A stretch of 64,000 nt of DNA from Jaltomata sinuosa (Eukaryota > Streptophyta > Magnoliopsida > Solanales > Solanaceae): positions 62,001 to 126,000 of the forward strand of contig QJPP01001574.1 of assembly GCA_003996215.1 (NCBI GenBank). Reading direction: 5' to 3'. Every line of letters begins with the position of its first letter. Position 1 is the first letter of the stretch. This document shows, piece after piece, positions 47,693 through 59,300 of the stretch. The notes below the pieces were generated by a model. It saw nothing but the letters and a program-made list of their open reading frames with translations. It was not told where the DNA came from and did no database searches. The translations under genes and the position numbers were made by a program.

Positions 47693-48757
47693 AGTTCTAT
47701 CGCGATTTAAAATTAAGTTTTATAGATTTGAGTTTTAAAACTATGGGTTCGTAAAATAATATTTGTTGAAATTTTGATAATTTTTTATATTTAAAATATT
47801 GGATTCAGTTGAACTCGTAGCATCAGCTGGAGGAGCAAAAATATTGATGCCACTAGAAATATGCAGCACTAGAAATATTCAGCTTTCTTACTCTACCACA
47901 CATTTTGTAATGAGGAAAGGAAAGTGGGAGGCTAGAATTATTTGAAATGGTTTCTTTTTGTTTCTTTTTTATTTTCCCTTTTTCTTGAATTGGTGAAAGA
48001 CTTTGAGTTTTAAAAATTTGGTTGGTAAGTATTTTTTTTATTTTTTAAAATGGAAATAAAAACTTGTCGATTGGTTAATTCTCTTTGTCCATACAAACAT
48101 GAGCCAACAGAATGTGATATTTTTTCTTTGGCAAATTGATTTTTTTCTACTTTTCAACTTCCAATTATGACCCACTTTTTTTTTGGATCGTGTACTCCAC
48201 AGGAAATAGTGACGGACGAATTCTGTAGCTAATGCTTGCCAACCCCAGCCACTTTCTTCTTCACGATCGTGATCACCTGATCTGTAATCGCGTGGATCAA
48301 AATTTTCAGGAGTTAAGTTCAAGTTGGAAACTTTAATTCCACCCTGAGTCCCAACCGAACCATATCAACAAGTCTCGAAGCATAATACGAAACTTAACTA
48401 AGGTCTTAAACATATCATTTGGAACGCAACTTCTAAAAATGAAGGGTCTGATCTTTTTTTGTTGTTGTGGTTTTGGTAAGCTGAACATTTGATGAAATGA
48501 AAGAATAAATACCTTAATTTGGCCTCAACTAGCAACTGAACACTCCAACCTTTGAGGATGCACATCTAAGCACCTTAACTCGTCTCCACTGTGCCAGCTA
48601 TACACGTCCAAAATTGTTGCATGGAGAATGAACAACATAATTGTCTTTCATTATATAAAACAACTTAGAAACATAGGATACAACAGAATTTTACAATATT
48701 TGATATAGGTAGATTACAACATGGAGCAAAAAGCTTTTACTCAAATCACTATTTCCT
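47693..48757. other. Spacer between FAF and the coiled-coil gene
   Basis: Intergenic, with a copy of the dispersed repeat at 48505-48620 that also occurs at 38896-39240. No gene is recognised. Confidence 0.45.
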
Positions 48758-51700
48758 TCATTCTTCATCATAGATATCATCAAGGGATTTGGAAATTCCG
48801 TATATATCTTTCTCGCGTGCTCCGGATCCACCATTTGCCTCGGTATGTTCCTCTGGAGAACATGAAATATCCAATCCCATTCCTCTAAGTAAGCCTTCGT
48901 AGGACGCAGAGAGATCTTCTGAGGCCAACTGGTGGTACTCAACAAGCTGTCTAAGGCACTGGTTCTCCCTATTCAAGTTTGCATTTTCATTTGCAAGCCT
49001 CGATTTTTCAGCTAGAAGTGCCTCCATTTGGAGCCTCACCTGAGCAAATTTAAAAGATAAAAGCGTAGTTTAGATGTGGACTTTAGCAGAATCTATTTCG
49101 AGTCACAATTTGAATGACAGAAATATTTAGTCTAAGGTTGATCATCACCATTGGCATCGTTCAGTCTTGTCTAGTTTACATTCTGTCACGGTTCAAGTAG
49201 TAAACAATTTGAGTGTTACAGTTCAAGCAGTAAACAATTTGAGTGTCACGCTTCAAGCAGTATCACTCTATGTTATCTACCATATGATACTGTCAGTTGA
49301 TATAGCAAAGTATACTTTACATTCTGTCGCAGTTCAAGTAGTAAACAATATGAGCGTCAAGGTTCAAGCAGCAAACAATTTGAGTGTCACAGTTCAAGTA
49401 GTATCACTCCATGTTATCTAGATACTGTCAGTTTATATAGCAAAGTATATTTTACATTCTGTCACGGGTCAAGTAGTACATAATTTGAGTGGCACGCTTC
49501 AAGTAGTATATAATTTGAGTGGCACACTTCAAGTAGTAAACAATTTGAGCGTCAAGATTCAAGTAGTAAACAATTTGAATGACATGCTTCAAGCCTTCAA
49601 GTAGTAAACATTTTGAGTGTCACGCTTCATGCTGTTAACAATTCGAGTGTCATGCTTCAAGTAGTAAACAATTTGAGTGTCACAGTTTAAAGTAGTAAAC
49701 ATTTTGAGTGTCACGCTTCAAGAAGTATCACTCAATGTTGTCTACCATATGATATATTATATTGTCTTCAGGTAGTAAGCAATTTGAGGATGTCAAGTAT
49801 TACCAGGTCATCTTCTTCTGGTGGTATCCCTGTGTCATAGCCATCACGAAGCCTTCTATTCTCCTCCTCCAACAGAGCAGAGCGTTCTTGCACAAAGCGC
49901 AAGTCTGATCTCATTGATTTCAGTTCTCGAGCTAACGTGGCTGCTTTTGACGCCATGGAAATCGCAAGCTTCAGAGAGATAATGTCAAGTTAGCTTGTGA
50001 ACACGAATGCAAACGTAACACAAGAAAAAAATGAGAGACGGGTACACTAACATTTTTGGCTTTCTTGAACTTCCCAATCTGTTTTAAGACCTGCCCATTT
50101 TCTTTTTTGGAGTCATCATCTTGTTGTGAATCCTCCAAGCATTCGTCCAATTTCCTCTTCAATCCTTTGTTTCCTTCTTCACTCTCTTCTTTGTCTTCGT
50201 CTCCCTCACGTTTACCTTCCTTTGATTGGTTTTCTCCACTTTTTGCCTTCTCCATTGTGCAATGAAGTATATCTGTCAATGTGGGTGCTTTTGCTAGATC
50301 CCTTGCTCCCTGTGTGAAAATTACAGGATGTATGACACATGCAAACACAATTTCAACTTATAAATGTTCTTGTTCAACCATACGACTTAGTGGGCATTCA
50401 CTTCCGATTACTCTTCTTCAGCTTCAACTTCAAATACACGATTTTTCAACTTCAACAAAAGATAGTCAAACAAGTATCCCTCAAAAGTTACATTGCAGGA
50501 CTGTAAAAAGAAAACGTGATCCTTCTTTTAGTTCCATCTAGCAATTACAGGATGCATGATCAATAATCGATGTATGCACAGCACGTGCAAACACAGTGCA
50601 TTTGCTTCCAAGTACCCTTCTTAAGCTTCAACTTCAAATACGCGATTTTTCAACTTCAACAAAATACAGTCAACCATGTACGCCTCAAAAGTTATATTAC
50701 AAAATTGTAACAAAGTACATCTGTTTGCCTCTCTACCTCCACGAGACAGGGGTAAGGCCTGCGTACACTCTACCGTCCCCAGACCCCATCCGTGGGATTA
50801 CACTGCGTATGTTGTTGTTTGTTTGTTTGACAGTATTTATGAGCAACATCTCGTTACAAGGAAAACAAGATATGCTTCTTCTAAACCCATCAAGCAATTA
50901 TTAATGATTAAGAAGCACAAATGCCGTGTAAAAGAACCCTCAAATTTACAAACCAAAACTTCTTTTTGACAAATCATATCTTCCTTAAAACAACAAGCCT
51001 TTGAAAAATCACACCATTAATCCTGTATGTACTATAATATGCTGCATATACACTGATTTTAAATCCAGAGTCTGACTCAAAGGTTAATGGTCAAAAACAC
51101 ACCTAAACTATTTTTTTCCGAGTTTCATACCTTAACTATCCATTGTTCCCTTTACACACCTCAATGCTGAGTTGGCCAAATATTGTTCCCACTTGACAAC
51201 AGGAGCGTGTAGGCCAACTCCACATCGAGGTGTATTTGAATACAAAGGGAGTAATAGTTTAGGTAGGTAAATGGAACAACGGGTAGTTTGAGGTATGAAA
51301 CTCGCGAAAATGTGATAATTTAGGTGCGTTTTTGACCATTGCAGTATCTATGAGCAGTTTCTCTTTTATTCCCATCTAGAAACTATAAAATGAATAACAA
51401 ACAAGCACAAATGCTCATCCAAATTCAGGTTAAAAAACTCAATTTTACAAACCAAAAAGTCATTTCAACAAATCACATCTTCCAGATTTAACCCTCTTAT
51501 CAGCTCAATCATAAAGTGAAACAAAGAGGTACCTGAAGGGCATTTTCCAGATTGTCAGATAACTGTGAAAGAGAACTAGAAACTGAATCAAATCCTCTTA
51601 GTAAAAGCATAGCATCTTCTTTCATCCTCTTCGATCGATCCTCTGCGCCATCGTTCTGCTACAAAAAAAATTCGTACAAAATTAAACAAAAATTGATACC

Positions 51701-53161
51701 CAAAAACAACAACAACATACCCAGTGTAGTCCCGCAAAGTAGGGTCTGGGGAAGGTAGAGTATACGCAGACCTCACCCCTACCTCAGAGGTAGAGAACTG
51801 TGTCCGATAGATCCTCAGTTCAAGTTAAAACAGTCCCGTAAAAGAAACAACACATAATAACAACAACAACAGACAGTCACAGAACAAAAATTACAACAAA
51901 CAATACGATAATCGAGGTACAAGGAACAACATATAGTAACACAAATTGAAGGACATGAAAGATTACCCAAAAACAAATCTTGAAAAATAATATAAGCCCA
52001 ATTTACCTTTTGAGCAGGGTTGCCATTTTCGTGATTTTCAAGAAGAGTATCTACCCTGCTGCGAAGATTACTCCAGAAACGTTTATCTGATGATGGACTG
52101 TAAATTGGTGAAGAACCCATCAAGCTTGGTGAACCCTGAAATGGTGGAAAGATTAAATTTTTGGGTCAATTTGTCACATCAACAACAACAAATTCAATGT
52201 AATCCAAAAAGTGAGGTTTGTTTCCGATAGACTGTCGGCTCAAAGAAAAAACAATAATCGAGACTAAAGAATCAGACGAATTTGTCATGCTAAAGTAACA
52301 ATCTTTAATGTTGGGGTTTTAAGGAAAAATCTGTTCAAATCAAGTACAACAAATCCTTTGTAATTCTACAAGTGGGGTATGGTGACGATAGTGTATACGT
52401 ACCCCTACCTTGAGAAGGTAGAGAGGTTGTTTTCGATGGACCCTAAGCTCAAAATAGATGAAAAAGACGACAGTAGCAACAAGCAGGAACAACAACAAGA
52501 ATAATCGAGGCTAAAGAATTTGTCATGCTAAAACTTAACATTAAAACAAATCTAAAGTTGCAATCTTTAATGTTGGGTTTTTTAGGAAAAAATCTGTTCA
52601 AATCAAGTACCTTGCTCAGGGATAACAACAACAACAATAACAACAACAACAAATCCAGTGCAACTCTACAAGTAGGGTCTGGTGACTGACTGTAGTGTAC
52701 GCAGATCTTAATCCTACCTTGAGAAGGTAAAGAGGTTATTTCCGATAGACCCTCAGCTCAAAAAAGACACAGTAGCAACAAGCATGAACAACAAGAAGAA
52801 AATAACATAAATTAACATAAAAACAAATCTAAAGTTGCAATCTTTAATGTTGCAACAACAACAACAACAACAACTAATCCAGTGTAATTCTACAAGTGGT
52901 GTCTGGTGATTGACGGTAGTGTGTATATGCATACCTTACCTCTCCCTTGAGAAGGTAAAGAGGTTGTTTCTGATAGACTCTCAGCTCAAAAAGGTGACGG
53001 TAGCAACAAGCACAAACAACAACAAGAAAATAACATAAATTAACACAAAAACAAATCTAAAGTTGCAATCTTTTCAATGTTGGGATTTTAAAGAAAGATC
53101 TGTTCAAATCAATTACCTTGTTAAGGGAACCAGGGGAAGAAGATTCTACTGAGATTGCCAT
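48758..53161 (-). CDS. Plant coiled-coil protein of unknown function, 334 aa, six exons
   Basis: Exons (minus): 53117-53161, 52007-52135, 51533-51658, 50052-50309, 49804-49968, 48758-49039. All are multiples of three with GT-AG borders and together give 334 codons plus stop. The protein starts MAISVESSSPGSLNK and continues with the Ser/Pro-rich SPSLMGSSPIYSPSSDKRFW. A helical part follows (VSSSLSQLSDNLENALQGAR), then a highly charged, basic/acidic stretch with a possible nuclear signal GLKRKLDE and KKAKN, then two leucine-heptad coiled coils: ALLEEENRRLRDG in exon 5 and LLAEKSRLANENANLNREN-type in exon 6. The end is acidic (LDDIYDEE). I recognise it as a conserved plant protein type but not its function; it is not a bZIP, as no basic DNA-contact motif precedes the heptads. 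Confidence 0.85.
49185..49780. repeat. 30-bp minisatellite in intron 5 of the coiled-coil gene
   Basis: About 15 variants of a 30-bp unit (core gtcacgcttcaagtagtaaacaatttgagt). Two or three longer blocks with cactc(t/c)atgttatcta and gatactgtcagtt are spaced through it, giving a higher-order pattern. Because 30 is divisible by three the array stays open as a repeated VTVQAVNNLS frame on the plus strand, which is an artefact. Confidence 0.85.
50728..50832 (+). repeat. RTE/TS-type tail fragment in intron 3
   Basis: Reads gcctctctacctccacgag, aggggtaaggcctgcgtaca, ccccagaccccatccg and ends gttgttgtttgtttg. It lies in intron 3 of the coiled-coil gene, in antisense to the gene. Confidence 0.65.
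51086..51340. mobile_element. MITE with long inverted termini in intron 3
   Basis: Begins aatggtcaaaaacacaccta and ends with the near-inverted taggtgcgtttttgaccatt; a second inverted pair, gtttcataccttaact and its counterpart at 51283-51302, lies inside. A 255-bp foldback, Mutator-like in style; no target duplication fixed. Confidence 0.65.
51700..52990 (-). repeat. Four or five RTE/TS-type tail copies in introns 1 and 2
   Basis: Minus-sense copies at about 51700-51830 (intron 2), and 52180-52256, 52350-52456, 52623-52760 and 52855-52990 (intron 1). Each begins on the plus strand with a (caa)n run, then a ccagtgtaattctacaagt-type core, and ends in gaccctcagctcaaa. The last three also share flanking DNA (acaaatctaaagttgcaatc), so they spread by local duplication rather than separate insertion. 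Confidence 0.7.
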
Positions 53162-53888
53162 TTGAGCTTTGTGGATTTGGAGAGAGAGAAAGTAAAGTTT
53201 TAGAGAGAGAAAGAGGAGAAATTTGAATATGTAAAACGGCTAGTTTTGGTGGAGCTGATGAGGTTAGTTTTATATAGGATAGAACACACTGACACCAACG
53301 TTATAAATAGGTACAAAGTTGTACTCCCGTGATTAAATAAGTGATCGTTTTAGACTGAGTACACCCTTTAAGAAATTATTCAAAAAATAAAAAGTGTTTT
53401 AACTATTGATGCAAATAAGCTATCCTTGTAAAGAAGTAAAGACAAGTGAATTAACAAGAACCTTATTTGCAACTTTTGTTCAATTGGGATGGATCGGGGT
53501 GAATTCTGGGCGGGTATACTGAATTGGAATATGGGTAGTTTAAAATAGGACAAAATTTATTATCTATGTGACAGACTTTGTCCTAATTGGATGGCCACGT
53601 GGACGCCAAATCAGCACTAAAGATGGGGAGTTAAGTTGAATGGTACTTATGATCCAAAAAGTTGACGGCAGGGGTATTTTTGAGCCAAAAAATAAAATGA
53701 AGGATATATTTGCTCTATTTCAAATAGTTTGAAAATATTTTTGGCTCTTTTCCGTTATAAATAGGTACAAAGTTGTACTTCCTCCGTTCTTAAATAAGTG
53801 ATCGTTTTAAACTGAGTACACCCTTTAAGAAATTATTCAGAAAATAAAAGGTATTTTTACTATCTTACCCCTAATTAAATTTTATTGT

Positions 53889-54318
53889 ACTCCCTCCGTT
53901 CCTAAATAATGGATCATTTTTTTTAATTTTATTCCTAAAGAATGATTATTTAGGCTTTCAAGAATAAATTGATCATATTCTTTCAAAATTATCCTTATTT
54001 ACATCATCAAAAATCATTAATTAGAAAGATCACATTAAATATAAAGTAAAATTTAATGAGGGGTAAGGTAATAAAAACACCTTTTATTTTCTAGGAGTGA
54101 ATAATTTTCTAAGGGGTGTGCTCAATCCAAAATGATCACTTATTTAGAAACGGAGAAAGTACATTTAATGTGATCTTTTCTAATTAATAGTTTTTGATTA
54201 TATATAAGGGTAAATTTGAAAGAATGATCAATTTATTCTCGAAAGCTTAAATGATCACTTATTTAAGAACAAAATAAAAAAATAAAATGAGCACTTATTT
54301 AGAAACGGAGGGAGTAGT
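53889..54318. mobile_element. Stowaway-like MITE cluster
   Basis: A copy opens ctccctccgttcctaaataa at about 53892 and closes gatcacttatttagaaacgg with agaaagta near 54160. A further end gcacttatttagaaacggag stands at 54291-54310, as if two copies overlap or one was rearranged. A third related copy is at 54699-54971. Confidence 0.6.
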
Positions 54319-54695
54319 GACTACTTTTACTTTTTACTTTTTATTTTAAAAGAAAGTTTGTAACAACTAAAATTTGTTGGTTCCTTAAATCAACACACTA
54401 ATTTTTTTCATAAATTTTAAAAAAAAATACTTTGTGGACAAAATCCACAAAGTCTCCTATTTCATAAAATTACACGTACCACACGTATTTAAAGCACGTG
54501 AGATAGTAATTACTTTTACTTCAAACTTTACTTTTCATTTCAAAGGAAAGTTTGTAACAACTAAAATTTGTTACTCCCTAAATCAACACACAAATTTTTT
54601 TCATAAAATTTTTAAAAAACATACTTTCTGAACAAAATTCACAAAGTTTCTTTTTCATAAAATTACATGTACCACATGTATTTAAAGCGCACGAG
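54317..54695. repeat. Tandem duplication of about 190 bp
   Basis: Copies at 54317-54503 and 54504-54695 share acttttactt, gaaagtttgtaacaactaaa, aatcaacacac, ttcataaaattaca and gtatttaaagc(a/g)c in the same order. Confidence 0.75.
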
Positions 54696-54698
54696 ATA

Positions 54699-54971
54699 CT
54701 CCCTCCATTTTTAAATAAGTGATCATTTTATGTTGAGCCTTAAGAAATTGTTCACTCCTAGAAAATAAAAGGTGTTTTTTACTATCTTATCCTAATTAAA
54801 TTTTATTATGCATTTAATGTGATCTTTTCTAATTAATAGTTTTTGATTATGTAAACTAGGGTAAATTTGAAAGAATATGATCAATTGATTCTTGAAAGAC
54901 TAAATGATCACTTATTTATTAACAAAATAAAAATGTAAAATGATCACTTATTTAGGAACAAAGAAAGTATT
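54699..54971. mobile_element. Stowaway-like MITE
   Basis: Opens ctccctccatttttaaataa and closes with gatcacttatttaggaacaa followed by agaaagtatt. Internal tgatcttttctaattaatag matches the copy at 53889-54160. Confidence 0.65.
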
Positions 54972-55803
54972 GCATTTGCATGTATTGTTGAGTTGTCCCG
55001 TATTTTATTTAGACACTTGAATTACGTATTTGTTTCAATTAAGCGCATGAAATAAGATAAAATATTTTTATTACACATTTTTAGTTTAAATTTTGAATTT
55101 TTTTTTGCGTGTGTTCTCAAGTGTCCACTACATAAGAAAGTTTAAAACAACAACATACTTAGTGTAATCTCATGAGTGGAATCTGAGAGTGGAATGTACG
55201 CAAACTTTATCTCTATCTTTGTTCTAATATAGACTAATGTGTACAAATAAAGCAGAAAATCATATCCACGTAATAGGCACTTGAAAAAATTGTAGAAGTT
55301 TTTTCAAAATTTGAGTTAGAAATGTCTAATAAAAATACTTTATCATGTGTTCAATTGAAACAGGTTCATTAATTCGAGTGTTTAAATATAATATATCAAC
55401 AAAATTAAAGAGTTATCAATGTATTCCGCTATTATGTTATACTAGTAATTGAAATTCCTCGATTTTATCTCCCGTATTCTTTTGAGTCGTTAATATTCTT
55501 GTTATTAGCAAATTATATTGTATTTGTCCTTAACGCTATGCTATACTCGGGGATTATTCAGGATTATAATTTTGAGATTATGATTTTTAGATTAATTTAT
55601 TCCATCTGAGAGATGAGATAAGATAATCCCAAATTTGATGAAATAAAGTAAGATATCTCACGATTAAGTCTGAAATAAAATTAATTTATATCATTTATCA
55701 AACGCAATATAAATCTTATCACATGCTTAATTATGAAATATCCTACCTTATCTCGTGTACCAAACGACCCCTGTCCAAATGTTTTGAGAAAAAAGAATGA
55801 TTA

Positions 55804-56080
55804 AGTGGCCGTTTGGCCATGAAAACCAAATACCAAATTGGAGTTGGAGTTAAAGTTGAAGTTGGAGTTGGAGTTGTGTTTGACCGTGAATATAAATTGG
55901 AGTTGTTTTTGACTTTTTGTGAGAGAAGTGAAAAGTGAAAACAACTTTTTCTTATTTTTCAAATTCTGAAATTCAACTTCAAGTTGAATTCTAGAATTTT
56001 CCAAATTTTCATGGCCAAACACCATTTTCAGAATTCTAACTCCGGAAAAAAGTAAAAAAATTCGATGCCAAATGCCCACT
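55804..56080. mobile_element. hAT-like MITE upstream of XPD
   Basis: The terminus agtggccgtttggccatgaa has its inverted match tcgatgccaaatgcccact at the right end. Inside are repeated ttggagttggagtt motifs and a second inverted pair (gttgaa with ttcaac). No exact target duplication is seen. Confidence 0.6.
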
Positions 56081-56369
56081 AAAAATTCACCCCCTCAACT
56101 TTTATGTATGCTATAATCAGAATTTGTGACAAATTTAACCTTTATTTAAGTGTACACAATCTAATACACCAGCTCCTTCCTCAACCAGGGTACCTCCACC
56201 CCACCCCACCCCCACACTCTTTGCCGCTTCACTGTCAACTCCTACAACATTAGGGTCTAAAAATCTTCCATAAATTTCTCCAAAACTCCCATTTGGGTCT
56301 CAAAAAAACCTATCAAGATTCAATTTTTTTCATCACAAATCAAGAAAATCAGCAAAACCCCCAAGAAAG

Positions 56370-59300
56370 ATGAAATTCCAATTAGAAGACATTACAGTGT
56401 ATTTCCCATATGACAACATATATCCAGAACAATACCAATACATGTTAGAACTCAAAAGAGCTTTAGATGCAAAGGGGCATTGTCTTCTTGAAATGCCTAC
56501 TGGCACTGGAAAGACAATTTCTTTACTTTCATTAATCACAAGTTACAGGCTTTCAAAACCATCAAATCCAATTAAGCTTCTGTATTGTACAAGAACTGTA
56601 CATGAAATGGAAAAAACATTAGCTGAGCTTAAATTATTGTATAATTATCAGTTACAGCATTTCGGGCCAGGTGCCCGGATGCTGGCAATTGGGTTATCAT
56701 CAAGAAAGAATTTGTGTGTGAACCCTTCTGTGGTTTCTGCTGAGAATAGGGATTCTGTTGATGCTGGTTGTAGGAAGCTTACTGCTAGTTGGGTTAGAGC
56801 TATTGCTGTTGAAAATCCAAATATACCTACTTGTTCCTTTTATGAGAATTATGATGCTGCTGATAAGGCTGGTACTTCCACTTTGCCTGCTGGTGTTTAT
56901 ACTTTGCAGGTATTAGTCGTAGTGTTAATCTTGTAGTTTCTTGTTTGGTTACTATATGTTGTTTTTTTGTACTTTCATTATCGTATGTTCTTGTTGTGAC
57001 TATTGTTCTGAAAGCATTTGTATATAATCTAGACAAATACTATAAGATGTGGGGGTGGGGTAGGATGGTGGTGGTGTGGTGTGGATGAGGGCTATGGGGG
57101 TGCGGATGAAGATGAGGTGTGCTGGGGAGGACACAATCAATATGGAATATCACATGTGGAACTTGTTTTTCCTACTTCCATTAGGGAAGTCATTTACTCA
57201 TTTTTAGGGAATTTGTTTTCCTAGAGAAACATTTATTGTACAAGAACTGTACATGAAATGGAGAAAACATTAGCGGAGCTTAAATTATTGTATAATTATC
57301 AGTTACAGCATTTCGGGCCGGGTGCCCGAATGCTGGCTATTGGGTTGTCATCAAGATAGAATTTGTGTGTGAACCCATCTGTGGTTTCTGCTGAGAATAG
57401 GGATTCTGTTGATGCTGGTTGTAGGAAGCTTACTGCTAGTTGGTTTAGAGCTATTGCTGTTGAAAACTCAAATATAACTACTTGTTCCTTTTATGAGAAT
57501 TATGATGCTGCTGATAAGGCTGGCACTTCTACTTTGCCTGCTGGTGTTTATATTTTGCAGGTATTAGTCACAATATTACTCTTGTCCTTTGAGTTTGGTT
57601 ACTATATGTTGTTTTTTGTACTTCGATTATCATATTTTCTTGTTATGACTACTGTTTGAAAAGCATGTGTATAATCAAGATACTATAGGATGTGGGGGTG
57701 GGGATAGAAGGTGTGGGGTGGTGGGGATGAAGCTACGAGGGTTCGGATGAAGATGAGGTGTGTTGGTGTGTGTGGAGGACACAATCTATGTGGAATGCTC
57801 TTTGTGGAACTTGTTTTCCGTACTTCCATTATGGAAGTCATTTTACTCATTTTTGATCTTAACTGGGTCATTCCTGATAGCATTAATCAGTTGGATTATT
57901 TGGAAAGTTGACAAATCCATCAGACAAGTCTGGAGAATGATTAAGGCTTGTATTTTTTGGTGTGTTTGGAATGAGAGGAATAGAAGATGTTTGATGGAAT
58001 ATCAACTCCAAATTACTCCTTTAAGGCTAGTTGTCTTGTAAATTTATGTAGTTGGGATAGTCTATCCCTGTAGATTCACGTGTCAGACTTGCGGACTTTG
58101 TTAGCTCTCTATCCATAACATAGGACTCATTGTAATAGAGCTAACAAACTCAACTCTTTTGTACCTATTTTGCTATCATGCATCTTCTTGATCCCACTTA
58201 TAACACTACATAAACAAAGGCTGATTCTTAACTAGGTCTACTGTCATTATTAAGTTGAGTTTCCTTTGTGTGACTGAGCTTGCGTATTAACTGTCCTTGA
58301 TCCCAAATTAGTTGGAGTAGCTATATGGATTTGGTTCATAGTTAGACTATTTTTATGCTTCAACTGGTTATTGTTAAGTGAAGACACATTTCTTGCTTGC
58401 TTGCACCCGCTGGGAAATAAATTGGTTAGCCTTGACATTGCTTTTGTGGAGGGTACACTGACATTTGTTAAATATAATCTAATGTGGTTAGTGAAGGGGT
58501 TTAGTGAAACAATTGAATTTGCAGCGGTGAACAATTTTTTTTTTTTTTTTGCATTCTGTGTTCTAAAGGCTGATTCTTGACTAGAACTTTTACTATCATG
58601 ATTAATTCGAGTTTCAACAACAACAACAACAACATACCCAGTGAATTCCCACAAGTGGGGTCTGGGGAGGGTAGATTGTACGCAGACTTTACCACTACCT
58701 CGTGGAGGTAGAGAGGCTGTTTCCAAGAGACCCTCGACCCAAGTGCAACAAATCCAAGTACAAGACGGAGAAAATAGTGAAGAGAAAACAATACAACAAT
58801 AAAATAATAAGGTGATCGACACAAAAACAACATATGGCAATAGATATCAAAAGCAAGACTACATGGTGTGACTAGTACTATGACAGACACCAACAACCCC
58901 AAACCTTCTAAAGACAACACGACGCTCTACTCCGTACTAACCTTCTATCCTAATACGTGACCGCCACACCTTCCTATCTAAAGTCATGTCCTCGGTAAGA
59001 CGAAGCTGCGCCATATACTGTCTAATCACCTCTCCGCAATACTTTTTAGGCCTACCTCTACCTCTCCGCGTACCCACTATAACCAGCCGCTCGCACCTTC
59101 TTACAGGGGCATCTACACACCTCCTCTTCACATGTCCAAACCATCTCAGACGCGCTTCCCTCATCTTGTCCGCCACAAGAGCCACACCCACCTTTTCCCG
59201 GATAACCTCATTCCTAATCTTATCACTCCTGGTATGCCCACACATCCATATCAACATCCTCATCTCCGCAACGTGCATCTTTTGAACATGTGCGTTCTTA

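Larger units (their letters stand above)
53162..56369. other. Divergent promoter region between the coiled-coil gene and XPD, full of MITEs
   Basis: CT/GA-rich 5' UTR of the coiled-coil gene at 53162-53215 (gagagagaaag on the plus strand). Then Stowaway-like copies (53330-54971), a tandem duplication (54317-54695), an RTE/TS tail relic near 55145-55230, a Harbinger-like piece (about 55550-55772), a foldback (55804-56080), and the pyrimidine-rich XPD leader (56190-56369). Confidence 0.5.

Noticed and set aside
49167..49421. VTVQAVNNLS repeat protein, or a CRISPR-like array
   Set aside because: The 30-bp units are contiguous with no unique spacers and lie in a plant intron; the open frame results from a period divisible by three.
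50056..50317. Ser-rich plus ORFs
   Set aside because: Antisense shadow of exon 4 of the coiled-coil gene.
55801..56079. 92-codon minus ORF with SNSNFNFNSNSN
   Set aside because: Its ends coincide with a foldback MITE and the repeats come from ttggagtt motifs.
57363..57659. Second XPD-like gene start
   Set aside because: It is the duplicated exon piece with a stop just before it and no acceptor or start context.
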